Shown piece by piece: positions 17,575 through 27,035 of a stretch of 51,919 bases of DNA (positions within the stretch are counted from its first letter, which is position 1; each line of letters begins with the position of its first letter). The notes beneath the pieces are model-generated. The model saw only the letters and a program-made list of their open reading frames with translations, ran no database searches and had not been told where the DNA came from. Source of the DNA: Dehalococcoidia bacterium (GTDB lineage Bacteria; Chloroflexota; Dehalococcoidia; Lucifugimonadales; UBA3495); assembly GCA_003523055.1 (NCBI GenBank), contig DPHC01000020.1:14698-66616 (forward strand), written 5' to 3'. The position numbers were made by a program, and so were the translations under genes.

Positions 17575-18855
17575 ATGTCCTTCGTTACGGTTGGCTTAAG
17601 CCATAAAACCGCAAACTTAGATTTACGTGAACAAATTACAATTGAAAAAGATAATTTGCCTGGAGCCTTAGCTTCTATAAATGATTATCTGGATCAATCA
17701 GTATTAGTATCGACTTGTAATCGATTGGAGGTGTACACCTACACAGATCAAGAAGACGTAGCCTCAAAGACATTGAATTTTTTCTCAGATTATTTTGAAA
17801 TAGATAAAAACGTATTTGCAGATCATTTGTATTCTTTAGAAGGCAGAAGCTCAGTTAATCATTTGTTTAAAGTTGTTAGTGGCCTTGATTCAATGATAGT
17901 TGGAGAACACCAAATTTTAGGTCAAGTCAGGGATTGTTATGGTATTGCAAGTGAAATGGAATCCGTAAAAGGTCCTTTAATGAGGCTATTTCACAGGGCT
18001 TTCCGAACTGGCAGAATGATACGGCGAGAGACTAAGCTTTCGAATTATGGAAGATCTGTCAGTAAAACAGCAGTCGGGTTAGCTAGAGATAATATAAATA
18101 ATCTTGAAAATTCTACTGTGATGGTAGTAGGCGCTGGAGATGCAGGTAGATTAGTTGTTCGGGCTCTATCCTATGCTGGGATAAAATCTATACTAGTTGC
18201 TAATAGAACTAGAGAACGTGCTGATGAACTTGCAGAGACTTTAGGTGGAACATCTATTGCATTTGAAAATATTAATGACGCTTTAAAAGATGTGGATGTT
18301 GTAATTAGCTCTACTGGGTCACCAGGATTTGTTTTCAATAAATCTGAAATACAAAATACAATATCTCAACGTAATAACAAGCCTCTGGTGATTATAGATA
18401 TAGCTGTCCCACGGGACGTAGATCCGAGAGTAAATGAATTACCCGGAGTGGAAGTGTATTCAATGGACGACTTAGCTGAATACTCTGGCTTAAATGATCC
18501 GCTTTTTGATACAGAAATCCTGAAGAGTCAACTTATGGTTGATAAAGAAACAGAATTATTCATGTCTTGGTGGAGTTCATTGGATGCTGCGGAAGTAATT
18601 GGAGATTTGTATCAGAAAGCTGATGAAATTAGATTTAATGAATTAAACAAAACTATTAATTATCTTATTAATAGTCAATCCTTTGATATAGATGAATACA
18701 ACGTTGATGAATTGTCAGATCGATTAGATTCTTTAACTAATGCAATTGTGAATAAAATATTCCACTCTACTGCGAATCAGTTACGATTGGAACAAGACCC
18801 ATTCAGGCAAGACTTAATAAGGAAATGGTTCGATCTTCCAAAAGACTCAGAATAA
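17575..18855 (+). CDS. hemA: Glutamyl-tRNA reductase
   Basis: First committed step of C5 tetrapyrrole synthesis: glutamyl-tRNA(Glu) plus NADPH to glutamate-1-semialdehyde. 426 residues with VGLSHKTANLDLRE at the N-terminus, the catalytic cysteine C48 in STCNRLEVYTY, the SGLDSMIVGEHQILGQV segment (about 102-118), and the NADPH domain VMVVGAGDAGRLVVRAL (about 183-199). A helical dimerisation tail follows. It begins 6 nt after the precorrin-2 dehydrogenase gene with an AAGGAG site. Confidence 0.98.
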   Translation: MSFVTVGLSHKTANLDLREQITIEKDNLPGALASINDYLDQSVLVSTCNRLEVYTYTDQEDVASKTLNFFSDYFEIDKNVFADHLYSLEGRSSVNHLFKVVSGLDSMIVGEHQILGQVRDCYGIASEMESVKGPLMRLFHRAFRTGRMIRRETKLSNYGRSVSKTAVGLARDNINNLENSTVMVVGAGDAGRLVVRALSYAGIKSILVANRTRERADELAETLGGTSIAFENINDALKDVDVVISSTGSPGFVFNKSEIQNTISQRNNKPLVIIDIAVPRDVDPRVNELPGVEVYSMDDLAEYSGLNDPLFDTEILKSQLMVDKETELFMSWWSSLDAAEVIGDLYQKADEIRFNELNKTINYLINSQSFDIDEYNVDELSDRLDSLTNAIVNKIFHSTANQLRLEQDPFRQDLIRKWFDLPKDSE

Positions 18856-18856
18856 T

Positions 18857-19795
18857 ATGATGCCCACTAAGAAATCTCTTAAAATTGCTACACGGAGTAG
18901 TGTATTAGCTATGCAACAGGCTAATACAGTCAAAACTGCTCTAGAATCTAAGTTCTCTGATTATATATTTGAGCTGTATGTTGTTGATTCTGAAATTGGT
19001 GATCTAAATAAAGATAAACCGTTAGCAGGATTAGGGTTAGGAGTGTTTGTGAAAAGTATCGAACAGGCTCTATTGAATAAAACAGCAGATATTGCAGTGC
19101 ACAGCTTAAAAGATGTGCCTACAATATTAACTTATGGATTAGAAATAGTTGCCTATATGGAGAGAGAAGACGCAAGAGATGTGTTAGTCAGTAGATTTAA
19201 TTGCCAATTTGATAAGCTACCGGAGAGATCAAGTATTGGGACTAGTAGCCCGCGGCGGACTGCTCAAATAGTATCAGAACGTAAGGATTTGGAAATAATA
19301 CCAATTAGAGGTAATGTCCCAACTAGATTGAATAAAATACAAGACTTAGAATGTGACAGTGTTATTTTGGCAGCAGCAGGATTGATTAGACTCGGTTTGG
19401 AAGATAAGGTCACGCAATATTTACCAATTAATTCATTCATTCCAGCACCAGGACAAGGCATTATAGGCGTACAAATCAGATCTGAAGATACGGAATGCCT
19501 TCAATTGGTCAGACAGCTCGATAATAAAGATTCTCGAGCTTGTGCAACAGCTGAACGCACTTTTTTAAAATTATTGGGGAGTGGCTGTCAACTACCGGTA
19601 GGAGCTCATGGTGTTGTTAAAAATGAATGCCTGGAGTTACACGTGAGTGTTGCTAATATAGAAGAAGGAACTAGTTTTTTTAACAGTGAGACTGGAGACA
19701 TTAATAATCCAGAAAAACTGGCTAAAGATATAAAATTAAAATTAGAGCGTTCTGGCGCCAAAGAAATAATCAACCAATTCATGGAAAATAATTAG
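18857..19795 (+). CDS. hemC: Porphobilinogen deaminase (hydroxymethylbilane synthase)
   Basis: Polymerises four porphobilinogens into hydroxymethylbilane. 312 residues: IATRSSVLAMQQA opening, ADIAVHSLKDVP (about 77-88), TSSPRRTAQ, RGNVPTRL, and C244 in LGSGCQLPVGAHG, the attachment site of the dipyrromethane cofactor. It begins right after the hemA stop (TAATATG), so the two are tightly coupled. Either of two tandem ATG codons could be the start. Confidence 0.97.
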   Translation: MMPTKKSLKIATRSSVLAMQQANTVKTALESKFSDYIFELYVVDSEIGDLNKDKPLAGLGLGVFVKSIEQALLNKTADIAVHSLKDVPTILTYGLEIVAYMEREDARDVLVSRFNCQFDKLPERSSIGTSSPRRTAQIVSERKDLEIIPIRGNVPTRLNKIQDLECDSVILAAAGLIRLGLEDKVTQYLPINSFIPAPGQGIIGVQIRSEDTECLQLVRQLDNKDSRACATAERTFLKLLGSGCQLPVGAHGVVKNECLELHVSVANIEEGTSFFNSETGDINNPEKLAKDIKLKLERSGAKEIINQFMENN

Positions 19796-19818
19796 AATTT
19801 CAGTTTAGGAAATAACAA

Positions 19819-21354
19819 TTGACAAAAATAAGTAAACACATAGTTTATTTAGTTGGCGCTGGCCCAGGAGATCCTGGCCTGATCACTGTCAAAGGTATGA
19901 AGTGTTTAAAATCTGCTAATGTAGTGGTGTATGATCGACTTATGGACGAATCTTTATTGAACTTCGTTCCATCAGATGCGGAAAAAATATTTGTTGGTAA
20001 AGAACGAGGGAAACAAGCTTTTACACAATCAGAAATAAACGACATCTTGATTGAAAAGGCAGAGTTATTTGATGTTGTAGTTAGGTTGAAAGGTGGAGAT
20101 CCGTTTGTTTTTGGAAGAGGTGGAGAAGAAGCTATAGCGTTGAGCGATCATGGGATTAAATTTGAAATAGTCCCTGGTATTACTTCTTCAATTGCAGCCG
20201 CTGCATATGCAGGCATCCCTGTAACCCATCGTGGTATCGCTACGAATTTCACCGTTATCAGTGGAAGCGAAGACCCTAATAAGCCTAATACAATGGTACC
20301 GTGGGATGTATTAGCAAAAACAGAAGGTACGTTAGTAATATTAATGGGATGGGCGTCTTTACCAAATATTATTGAAATATTAACAAAAGAAGGCAGATCT
20401 AAGAATACACCTATCGCGCTAATTCAATGGGGAACCTGGCAAAAACAAAAAACAGTCACTGGAGATTTAAGCGATATAGTTGAAAAAGCTAAGAATCACA
20501 ATTTAGGATCTCCGGTTGTCGCAGTTATTGGGAATGTTGTAAATCTTAGGGAAAAAATTAATTGGTTTGATACAAAGCCACTATTTGGCAAAAAAATACT
20601 AGTTACTCGTGCAAGAACTCAGTCATCTTCACTAAAATCCGGACTAACAGCATTAGGAGCTGAAGTTATAGAATTTCCAACTATTAGCTTCAAAGAATTG
20701 ACAGATTATGCCGAATTAGATGAATGTATAGTTAATTGCTCATATTATGATTGGATATTTTTTAATAGCGTTAATGTAGTGCAAACAATTTTTAGAAGAC
20801 TAAATAATTTGGGTAAAGATGCTCGAGCCCTTAATAATGTGAAAATATTGGCAGTAGGACCAGCGACGCATAGAGAATTGAAGAAATTTGGAATTACTTC
20901 AGATTTATTGCCAAAAAAATCTTCATCTGAAGAAATTTTACGCGAACTTACTGAGTCAACTTGGTCAGGTAAAAAGGTTTTAATTCCAGCATCTGATATA
21001 GCACGTACATTATTGAGAGATGGATTGCAATCATTGGGAGCTGAAGTAACTCAAATAGCGGCATACAATAATGCACCTCCAACTGGGTCAAGTAATATTG
21101 CTGCAGATATCCTTAAACAAGGAGTAGATGTAGTTACATTTGCTAGCTCTTCTACAGTAGATAACTTAGTAACAATGTTGGGTGATGCGCAAAATTTGCT
21201 TGATAATTCAGTCAATATTTGTATTGGACCCACGACGTACGCTACTGCAAAAACAAAAAAAGTCAGAATATGTAAAATTGCAGAAGAACCTACGGTAAAT
21301 AGTATGATAGAGTGCATAGTTGAGTACTATGCTAACGATAGTACTGTTAATTAA
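19819..21354 (+). CDS. cobA-hemD: Uroporphyrinogen-III C-methyltransferase/uroporphyrinogen-III synthase fusion
   Basis: 511 residues from a TTG start with TAGGA upstream. Residues ~7-245 form a SUMT (CobA-type) SAM methyltransferase: VYLVGAGPGDPGLITVKG, VVRLKGGDPFVFGRGGEE, GIPVTHRG. Residues ~255-505 form HemD (ILVTRARTQSSSLKSGLTALGAEVIEFP, DWIFFNSVNVV, VTFASSSTVDNLV). The fusion makes uro'gen III and methylates it to precorrin-2. This fusion is known in Gram-positives and Chloroflexota. Between hemC and hemB in the operon. Confidence 0.96.
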   Translation: MTKISKHIVYLVGAGPGDPGLITVKGMKCLKSANVVVYDRLMDESLLNFVPSDAEKIFVGKERGKQAFTQSEINDILIEKAELFDVVVRLKGGDPFVFGRGGEEAIALSDHGIKFEIVPGITSSIAAAAYAGIPVTHRGIATNFTVISGSEDPNKPNTMVPWDVLAKTEGTLVILMGWASLPNIIEILTKEGRSKNTPIALIQWGTWQKQKTVTGDLSDIVEKAKNHNLGSPVVAVIGNVVNLREKINWFDTKPLFGKKILVTRARTQSSSLKSGLTALGAEVIEFPTISFKELTDYAELDECIVNCSYYDWIFFNSVNVVQTIFRRLNNLGKDARALNNVKILAVGPATHRELKKFGITSDLLPKKSSSEEILRELTESTWSGKKVLIPASDIARTLLRDGLQSLGAEVTQIAAYNNAPPTGSSNIAADILKQGVDVVTFASSSTVDNLVTMLGDAQNLLDNSVNICIGPTTYATAKTKKVRICKIAEEPTVNSMIECIVEYYANDSTVN

Positions 21355-21364
21355 ATGTGAGGTT

Positions 21365-22342
21365 ATGATGGATGATATTTCTATATCCAGATTACGACGC
21401 CTGAGAGGATCCGAAGTTATTAGACATTACGTACGAGAAAATCGATTGGATATAAAAAACTTTATATACCCGCTATTTGTTTCTCATGGAGTAGATATTA
21501 AAGAACCTATATCATCTATGCCTGGTTGCTTCAATTTTTCATTAGATAAGTTAAAAGACGAAATCAAAGATATTGTCAATCTTGGAATAATAGGAGTACT
21601 GCTATTTGGAATTCCTGAAAAAAAAGATCCATTAGGAACGGGAGCCTATGATCCTGACGGTATCATACAACGCGCGATAGCAGTTATAAAAGATGTCGCT
21701 CCTGGCTTATTTGTAGTAACAGATGTTTGTTTATGTGAATATACAGATCATGGTCATTGTGGGCTTGTATCAGGTGGTACCGTTGTTAATGATGCATCAG
21801 TGGAATTACTATCGAAAACAGCTGTCAGTCACATTGTCGCTGGAGCAGATATGGTGGCACCATCAGCTATGATGGATGGACAAATACTTGGTATTAGAAC
21901 TGCCTTAGATATTGCGCAGTACAGTGATGTACCTGTAATGGGGTATTCGGCCAAATATTCATCAGCATTCTATGGGCCATTTAGAGAAGCTGCTGACTCC
22001 ACCCCCTCATTTGGAAATCGAAATACATATCAAATGGATCCTGCAAATAGTAAAATGGCAATGCTTGAAATTGAAAGTGATATCAATGAAGGAGCAGATA
22101 TTATCATGGTAAAACCAGCGCTGTCTTATTTAGATATTATTGGAAAAGTTAAACAGTCTTCTAATCGACCGTTAGCTGCCTACAATGTTAGTGGTGAATA
22201 TTCCTTGGTTAAAGCTGCAGCAGCAAATGGTTGGATTGATGAAAAAGCTGCAACATTAGAGATTTTAACTTCTATTAAGAGAGCAGGTGCAGATATTATT
22301 ATTAGTTATCATACTAAAGATGTAGCTCAATGGTTATCATAA
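21365..22342 (+). CDS. hemB: Delta-aminolevulinic acid dehydratase (porphobilinogen synthase)
   Basis: Condenses two 5-aminolevulinates to porphobilinogen. I place the start at ATG 21365 (or the next codon, 21368), just after a GAGG site, giving 325 residues, the usual length. An upstream ATG at 21320 would lie inside the previous gene. Motifs are the zinc-type metal site TDVCLCEYTDHGHCG (about 119-133), YSAKYSSAFYGPFREA with one active lysine (about 196-211), and MVKPALSYLDII with the second Schiff-base lysine (about 248-259). Part of the hem operon. Confidence 0.97.
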   Translation: MMDDISISRLRRLRGSEVIRHYVRENRLDIKNFIYPLFVSHGVDIKEPISSMPGCFNFSLDKLKDEIKDIVNLGIIGVLLFGIPEKKDPLGTGAYDPDGIIQRAIAVIKDVAPGLFVVTDVCLCEYTDHGHCGLVSGGTVVNDASVELLSKTAVSHIVAGADMVAPSAMMDGQILGIRTALDIAQYSDVPVMGYSAKYSSAFYGPFREAADSTPSFGNRNTYQMDPANSKMAMLEIESDINEGADIIMVKPALSYLDIIGKVKQSSNRPLAAYNVSGEYSLVKAAAANGWIDEKAATLEILTSIKRAGADIIISYHTKDVAQWLS

Positions 22343-22365
22343 TATTATAAATTTAAGGTGAATTC

Positions 22366-23655
22366 ATGGAAATGAAAAAATCTACAGAATTGTTTGCAAG
22401 AGCATTAAAATCTATGCCAGGAGGGGTCAATAGCCCGGTTCGGTCATTTAAAAATGTCGGAGGAACCCCTCCTTTTATACAAAAAGGGTATGGGAGCAAA
22501 ATTTGGGATATTGATGGTAATGAATATTTAGACTACGTAGGATCATGGGGGCCTTTAATTTTAGGTCATTCTCACCCAGAAGTATGTGACGCACTTAAGA
22601 AAGCTGTGGATTTGGGAACTAGTTTTGGAGCACCTGTAGAAGAAGAACTGGAACTTGTAGAACTCATATGTAAAGCTATACCGTCAATAGATAAAGTTAG
22701 ACTGGTTAGTTCTGGTACAGAAGCCTGTATGAGTGCTATCAGGTTAGCGAGAGCCTATACTAATCGCTCTAAGATTATAAAATTTGCTGGATGCTTTCAT
22801 GGTCATGTTGATGGATTATTGGTTAAAGCGGGATCTGGAGCGATGACAAATGGCATCCCTGATAGCGCAGGAGTTCCAGAATCTTATGCATCAGAGACGT
22901 TAATCGCGGATTATAATGATCTGGATTCTGTGCAAAAATTATTTGGCCAATATCATAACGAAATTGCTGGAGTAATAATTGAACCTATCGCTGGCAATAT
23001 GGGTGTTATTCCTCCAAATGATAGTTTTTTGAAGGCATTGAGAGAAATTACATCTAATAATGGGGCGTTACTAATTTTTGATGAAGTAATAACTGGTTTT
23101 AGAGTTCATTACGGAGGAGCCCAATCTTTATATGGAATTACTCCAGATATAACATGCTTAGGAAAAATTATTGGAGGAGGTTTACCCGTTGGAGCTTATG
23201 GTAGTAGTGATGACATTATGGAATGTGTAGCTCCATTAGGACCTATGTATCAGGCAGGGACATTATCTGGTAATCCGTTAGCCGTTACTGCAGGTCTTAC
23301 TACTTTAAGACTTCTTTCTAAGCCGGGAACGTATGAACATTTAGAGACTTTGGGCCAAAGGTTTGAAGTAGGCGTTCGAGATATTTTGTTAAAAGCAGGC
23401 AAAACCCCAATTTTTAATCGTATTGGAGCTATGTTCACATCATTTTTTACTGATACCGAAGTGTGTACTTTGTCGGATCTTGATAATGTCGACACTTCTT
23501 TATTTAGTAAATACTTCCATGGTCTATTGGAAAGAGGCGTTTACTTTGCTCCATCTCAATTTGAATGTGGTTTCATTTCCTTGGCTCATTCTGAAAATGA
23601 TATAGACAAGACATTGGAGCAAATTGAAATTGTAATTAAAGAAATTACTGATTAG
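22366..23655 (+). CDS. hemL: Glutamate-1-semialdehyde 2,1-aminomutase
   Basis: PLP/PMP enzyme making 5-aminolevulinate from glutamate-1-semialdehyde, the product of HemA. 429 residues: MPGGVNSPVRSFKNVGG at the N-terminus, SSGTEACMSAIRLARAYT (about 116-133), FDEVITGFRVHYGGAQ (about 240-255), the PLP lysine in LGKIIGGGLPVGAYG, and AGTLSGNPLAV. Last gene of the tetrapyrrole operon, ending ~140 nt before a strong terminator hairpin. Confidence 0.98.
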   Translation: MEMKKSTELFARALKSMPGGVNSPVRSFKNVGGTPPFIQKGYGSKIWDIDGNEYLDYVGSWGPLILGHSHPEVCDALKKAVDLGTSFGAPVEEELELVELICKAIPSIDKVRLVSSGTEACMSAIRLARAYTNRSKIIKFAGCFHGHVDGLLVKAGSGAMTNGIPDSAGVPESYASETLIADYNDLDSVQKLFGQYHNEIAGVIIEPIAGNMGVIPPNDSFLKALREITSNNGALLIFDEVITGFRVHYGGAQSLYGITPDITCLGKIIGGGLPVGAYGSSDDIMECVAPLGPMYQAGTLSGNPLAVTAGLTTLRLLSKPGTYEHLETLGQRFEVGVRDILLKAGKTPIFNRIGAMFTSFFTDTEVCTLSDLDNVDTSLFSKYFHGLLERGVYFAPSQFECGFISLAHSENDIDKTLEQIEIVIKEITD

Positions 23656-23797
23656 GTAGGATTAAAAGATTTGACGTTCAAATGTTACTGGAATGTAGCA
23701 TCAGCGTAAGTTGGAATCATTGGAAAACACATATAACCACGAATATATGGAGTTTAGTGGTCATTAATCTTACATTTTGTAATGTGATTGTTTTACT

Positions 23798-23830
23798 AAG
23801 GAACGCTGGGCATAATGCCCAGCGTTCCTT
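23798..23830. terminator. Bidirectional terminator between hemL and sodN
   Basis: Perfect inverted repeat with 16-bp arms (23798-23813 and 23815-23830) around one base, containing the GC-rich core GCTGGGC/GCCCAGC. It lies between two converging genes. T-rich sequence flanks both sides (CCTTATGTT on plus; CCTTAGTAAAAC on minus), so it can serve both. Confidence 0.85.
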
Positions 23831-23842
23831 ATGTTAGGTTTA

Positions 23843-24310
23843 TTAAGCTCCGAATCGGACACTTGCATTAGGATCTGAATATTCAACGTTTTTAGTTTTC
23901 CAAAATATGTCTGCAATTTTGTCCACTGTTCCAACTAATTCTTCAGCCGCCGCACTATCAACTGATTGTTTGTTTCTGCCAGCTAATTTACCAGCATTCC
24001 AAACTAAAGAATGAAGATCAGGGTATTGCTCCACATGTTCTGGCCGGAAATAATCTGCCCACAGTATATAGAGCTCTTTTTTACATAATTGAGCATGCTC
24101 TTCTTTGACAGCAACGTATCGTGACAAAGTATTTTCATAGCTTCCCCAATCTCCGTCATCAGATGGTTTTTCTAATGCTTCGATGCGCATAACCATTTTT
24201 TGAACCGTTTGAGCAGCAATTTTTGCGCTTACCGGGTCATATATGCCGCAGGGTATATCGCAATGTGCTTCTGCAGGGTTGGTGGTAATTAATTTGAAAA
24301 TATTCAACAT
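23843..24310 (-). CDS. sodN: Nickel superoxide dismutase
   Basis: Dismutates superoxide using a nickel hook. 155 residues. The diagnostic H16-C17-D-I-P-C21-G-I-Y24 motif provides the Ni ligands (mature His1, Cys2, Cys6). A 15-residue leader, MLNIFKLITTNPAEA, must be removed to free the His1 amino group. The rest is the four-helix bundle of NiSOD (QTVQKMVMRIEALEK, EEHAQLCKKELYILWADYF). The dedicated leader protease SodX is not visible next to it. NiSOD is common in marine bacteria with low iron demand. Confidence 0.96.
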   Translation of the reverse strand: MLNIFKLITTNPAEAHCDIPCGIYDPVSAKIAAQTVQKMVMRIEALEKPSDDGDWGSYENTLSRYVAVKEEHAQLCKKELYILWADYFRPEHVEQYPDLHSLVWNAGKLAGRNKQSVDSAAAEELVGTVDKIADIFWKTKNVEYSDPNASVRFGA

Positions 24311-24421
24311 TTAAATCTAATCTCCTTGATTATCTTACTTAATTCTTGATGAAAGGTTACTAAAAAGCCCTATAGAGTGCAAGTGTTATTTTAGGTTTAT
24401 GATTCAAACAGTCAACTTGCA

Positions 24422-24450
24422 TTGTAGGTATGGTGTTCTCTCATTATAAT
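24422..24450 (+). promoter_or_regulatory. Possible promoter of ilvD
   Basis: A perfect TATAAT (24445-24450) lies 17 nt after a weak TTGTAG (3 of 6 matches), ~48 nt before the ilvD start. Confidence 0.4.
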
Positions 24451-24497
24451 GGATCCAGATACTTTACGAAAGAAACAAAGTAATTTGGAGGAATACC

Positions 24498-26183
24498 ATG
24501 ACTCAGACCGATTGGAAATCTTTAAAACTTCAAAGTAATGATATTACTGAAGGCCCAGAACGAGCTCCTGCTCGAGCTATGCTAAGAGCTATGGGATTGA
24601 CCGATGACGATTTATATAAACCTTTTGTAGGCATAGCAAATTTAACCAGTGATGTTACTCCCTGCAATGTTCATTTGGATAAATTTGTTAAAGCAGCAAA
24701 AGAAGGGGTGAAACAAAATAATGGTACCCCCTTTGAATTCGGAACGATAACTGTTAGTGACGGAATATCTATGGGGACAGAAGGGATGAAAGCTTCTTTG
24801 GTTAGTCGGGAAGTCATAGCGGACTCTATTGAAGTGGTTACATTTGGTGAACGAATGGATGGACTTATCACAGTAGCGGGGTGCGACAAAAATATGCCAG
24901 GTTGCATGATGGCAATCGCTAGGCTTAATATTCCTTCTATATTCGTTTACGGCGGATCAATTATGCCCGGTCAATTTCAAGATAGAGATGTTAATATACA
25001 AGACGTTTTTGAAGCTGTCGGTGCTTATAGTAAAGGAACTATGTCTGCAGAAGACCTGCATGAACTAGAATGTAATGCCTGTCCCGGAGAAGGATCTTGC
25101 GCTGGTTTGTTTACAGCCAATACTATGTCTACCGCTATTGAAATATTAGGCATGTCGTTGCCAGGCGATGCTTCAGTTCCTGCTATTAATCCTAGTAAAA
25201 TTCAGCAAGCTCAAAAAGCAGGAGAAGTGTTGATGGAAGCTATGAAAGCGGGAATACGGCCCAGAGATATTTTAACTAGAGATGCATTTTTGAATGCTAT
25301 AACTGTGGTGGTTTCTATGGGAGGATCCACCAACTCAGTATTACATTTAATGGCTATAGCTAAAGAAGCAAATGTAGATTTATCTTTGGATGATTTCGAT
25401 AGACTAAGTAGATCAACTCCTTACATAGCAGACATGAAACCAGGAGGGAGATTTGTTATGGCTGATTTAGATCGCTATGGCGGTGTTGCTGTTGTTGGTA
25501 AAAGACTTTTAGAAGCAGGCCTCTTAAAAGGTGACACTTTATCGATTAATGGTAAGACTTTGGCAGAAAATTTGAACTCCACTGTGACCTCCGACGACCA
25601 ACCAATAATATCAGAAGTTACATCACCAAGGAGTCCTACTGGAGGATTAGCTATTTTATATGGCAACCTAGCTCCTGAAGGGGCGGTTATTAAAGTAGCC
25701 GGACATCAAGAAAAAGTATATGAAGGTCCTGCTAGAGTCTTTGATCAAGAAGAATCAGCATTTGCTGCGATCCAACAAAATCGAATAAAATCCGGAGATA
25801 TTGTTGTCATACGATACGAAGGCCCTAAAGGTGGACCAGGTATGAGAGAGATGTTAGCCGTGACAGCAGCTCTTATAGGGCAAGGTCTAGGTGATGATGT
25901 AGCTTTGATAACTGATGGTAGATTTTCTGGGGCAAGTCATGGCCCGATGGTTGGGCATGTATCCCCTGAAGCAGCAGTGGGAGGTCCTATAGGATTAGTT
26001 GAAGAAGGGGACATAATTACCCTTGATATACCGAATAGGAAATTGGATGTGCAATTGACTGAAGAACATTTAGCGGATAGGCAAAAGAAATGGGTTCCTA
26101 TAAAAACAAAGTATGAGACTGGAGTTTTGGCAAAATATGCTAAATTAGTTTCTTCAGCTTCTGAAGGTGCTATTACTAGATAA
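24498..26183 (+). CDS. ilvD: Dihydroxy-acid dehydratase
   Basis: Fe-S enzyme of branched-chain amino-acid synthesis; dehydrates 2,3-dihydroxyisovalerate and its homologue. 561 residues, normal length. Conserved cysteines are in PCNVHL (about 55), VAGCDKNMPGCMMAIARL (about 126-143) and CPGEGSCAGLFTANTMSTAIE (about 195-215). The C-terminal swivelling domain has LITDGRFSGASHGPMVGHVSPEAA. GGAGG ribosome site just upstream. Followed 24 nt later by an enoyl-CoA hydratase-like gene. No other ilv genes are nearby. Confidence 0.98.
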   Translation: MTQTDWKSLKLQSNDITEGPERAPARAMLRAMGLTDDDLYKPFVGIANLTSDVTPCNVHLDKFVKAAKEGVKQNNGTPFEFGTITVSDGISMGTEGMKASLVSREVIADSIEVVTFGERMDGLITVAGCDKNMPGCMMAIARLNIPSIFVYGGSIMPGQFQDRDVNIQDVFEAVGAYSKGTMSAEDLHELECNACPGEGSCAGLFTANTMSTAIEILGMSLPGDASVPAINPSKIQQAQKAGEVLMEAMKAGIRPRDILTRDAFLNAITVVVSMGGSTNSVLHLMAIAKEANVDLSLDDFDRLSRSTPYIADMKPGGRFVMADLDRYGGVAVVGKRLLEAGLLKGDTLSINGKTLAENLNSTVTSDDQPIISEVTSPRSPTGGLAILYGNLAPEGAVIKVAGHQEKVYEGPARVFDQEESAFAAIQQNRIKSGDIVVIRYEGPKGGPGMREMLAVTAALIGQGLGDDVALITDGRFSGASHGPMVGHVSPEAAVGGPIGLVEEGDIITLDIPNRKLDVQLTEEHLADRQKKWVPIKTKYETGVLAKYAKLVSSASEGAITR

Positions 26184-26207
26184 TTATATGCTGAACAAGA
26201 TGATGTT

Positions 26208-27011
26208 ATGAGTGATACAAGTTTAAAAACATCAATTCAAAAAGGATTGATGATTATTACATTGGATAGACCTGAATCCAGAAACTCTTTAACAAAAAAG
26301 ATTATTATTGATTTAGGCATTAGTCTAGATAGAGCTGCTTCGAGTGATGTTCGTGCTGTATTAATTACTGGAAGTGGAGATTCATTTTGTTCTGGGGCTG
26401 ATTTAAGCGAATTTATGCTCATCGTGTCCGACCAAGGATTAGATGAATTATCTTCTTATGTGTATGAATTAGCCACGTTACTTCATAGTGAAGTTATAGA
26501 AAAAATATGTTTGTTGCGTAAGCCTGTTGTATGCGGAATCAATGGAGTAGCAGCAGGCGCGGGTTTGAGTTTAAGTTTAGCTTGTGATGTTCGTATTTGC
26601 AGTGAATCCGCACGTTTCTTGATGGCTTATTCAAATATAGGATGTACATCAGATGGCGGTTCTAGCTATCTATTACCTAGATTAGTAGGGTATGCTAAAG
26701 CTATGGAGTTGTATTTTTTCAACCAACCTCTAAGTGCGCAAGCTGCTTTAGATATAGGTTTAGTGAATCAAGTAATTCCAAATAATTCTTTTAATAGACA
26801 CATTTTAGAAACAGGGTTAAGGTTGGCTGAAGGGCCTACTGAAGCATTTGGTCGCACTAAAAGACTTATGAATAACTCTTGGAACAATTCATTGCAGGAA
26901 CAACTAAATGAAGAAGCAATATGCATATCTGAAATAGTTAAAACTAAAGATTTCCAAAATGGAATCAAAGCATTTTTGAATAAAAACAAGACATGGTTTA
27001 CCGGAGAGTGA
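26208..27011 (+). CDS. Enoyl-CoA hydratase/isomerase family protein
   Basis: 267-residue crotonase-fold protein: LMIITLDRPESRNSLTKKIIIDLG at the start, oxyanion-hole segments SGSGDSFCSGADLSEF (about 49-64) and CGINGVAAGAGLSLSLACDVRI (about 109-130), and MAYSNIGCTSDGGSSYLLPRLVG (about 143-165). In the last segment the second catalytic Glu of classic hydratases (usual in the xxGxxP..G region) is not seen; S/D occupy that stretch, as in many PaaG-type isomerases. PaaG-like isomerase or another acyl-CoA activity is therefore possible. Confidence 0.9.
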   Translation: MSDTSLKTSIQKGLMIITLDRPESRNSLTKKIIIDLGISLDRAASSDVRAVLITGSGDSFCSGADLSEFMLIVSDQGLDELSSYVYELATLLHSEVIEKICLLRKPVVCGINGVAAGAGLSLSLACDVRICSESARFLMAYSNIGCTSDGGSSYLLPRLVGYAKAMELYFFNQPLSAQAALDIGLVNQVIPNNSFNRHILETGLRLAEGPTEAFGRTKRLMNNSWNNSLQEQLNEEAICISEIVKTKDFQNGIKAFLNKNKTWFTGE

Positions 27012-27035
27012 TTTTAGTAGAGTGCCTAATAGATC

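Noticed and set aside
23798..23830. End of an insertion sequence or a site-specific recombination site
   Set aside because: A single perfect hairpin between converging genes with no transposase nearby; a terminator explains it.
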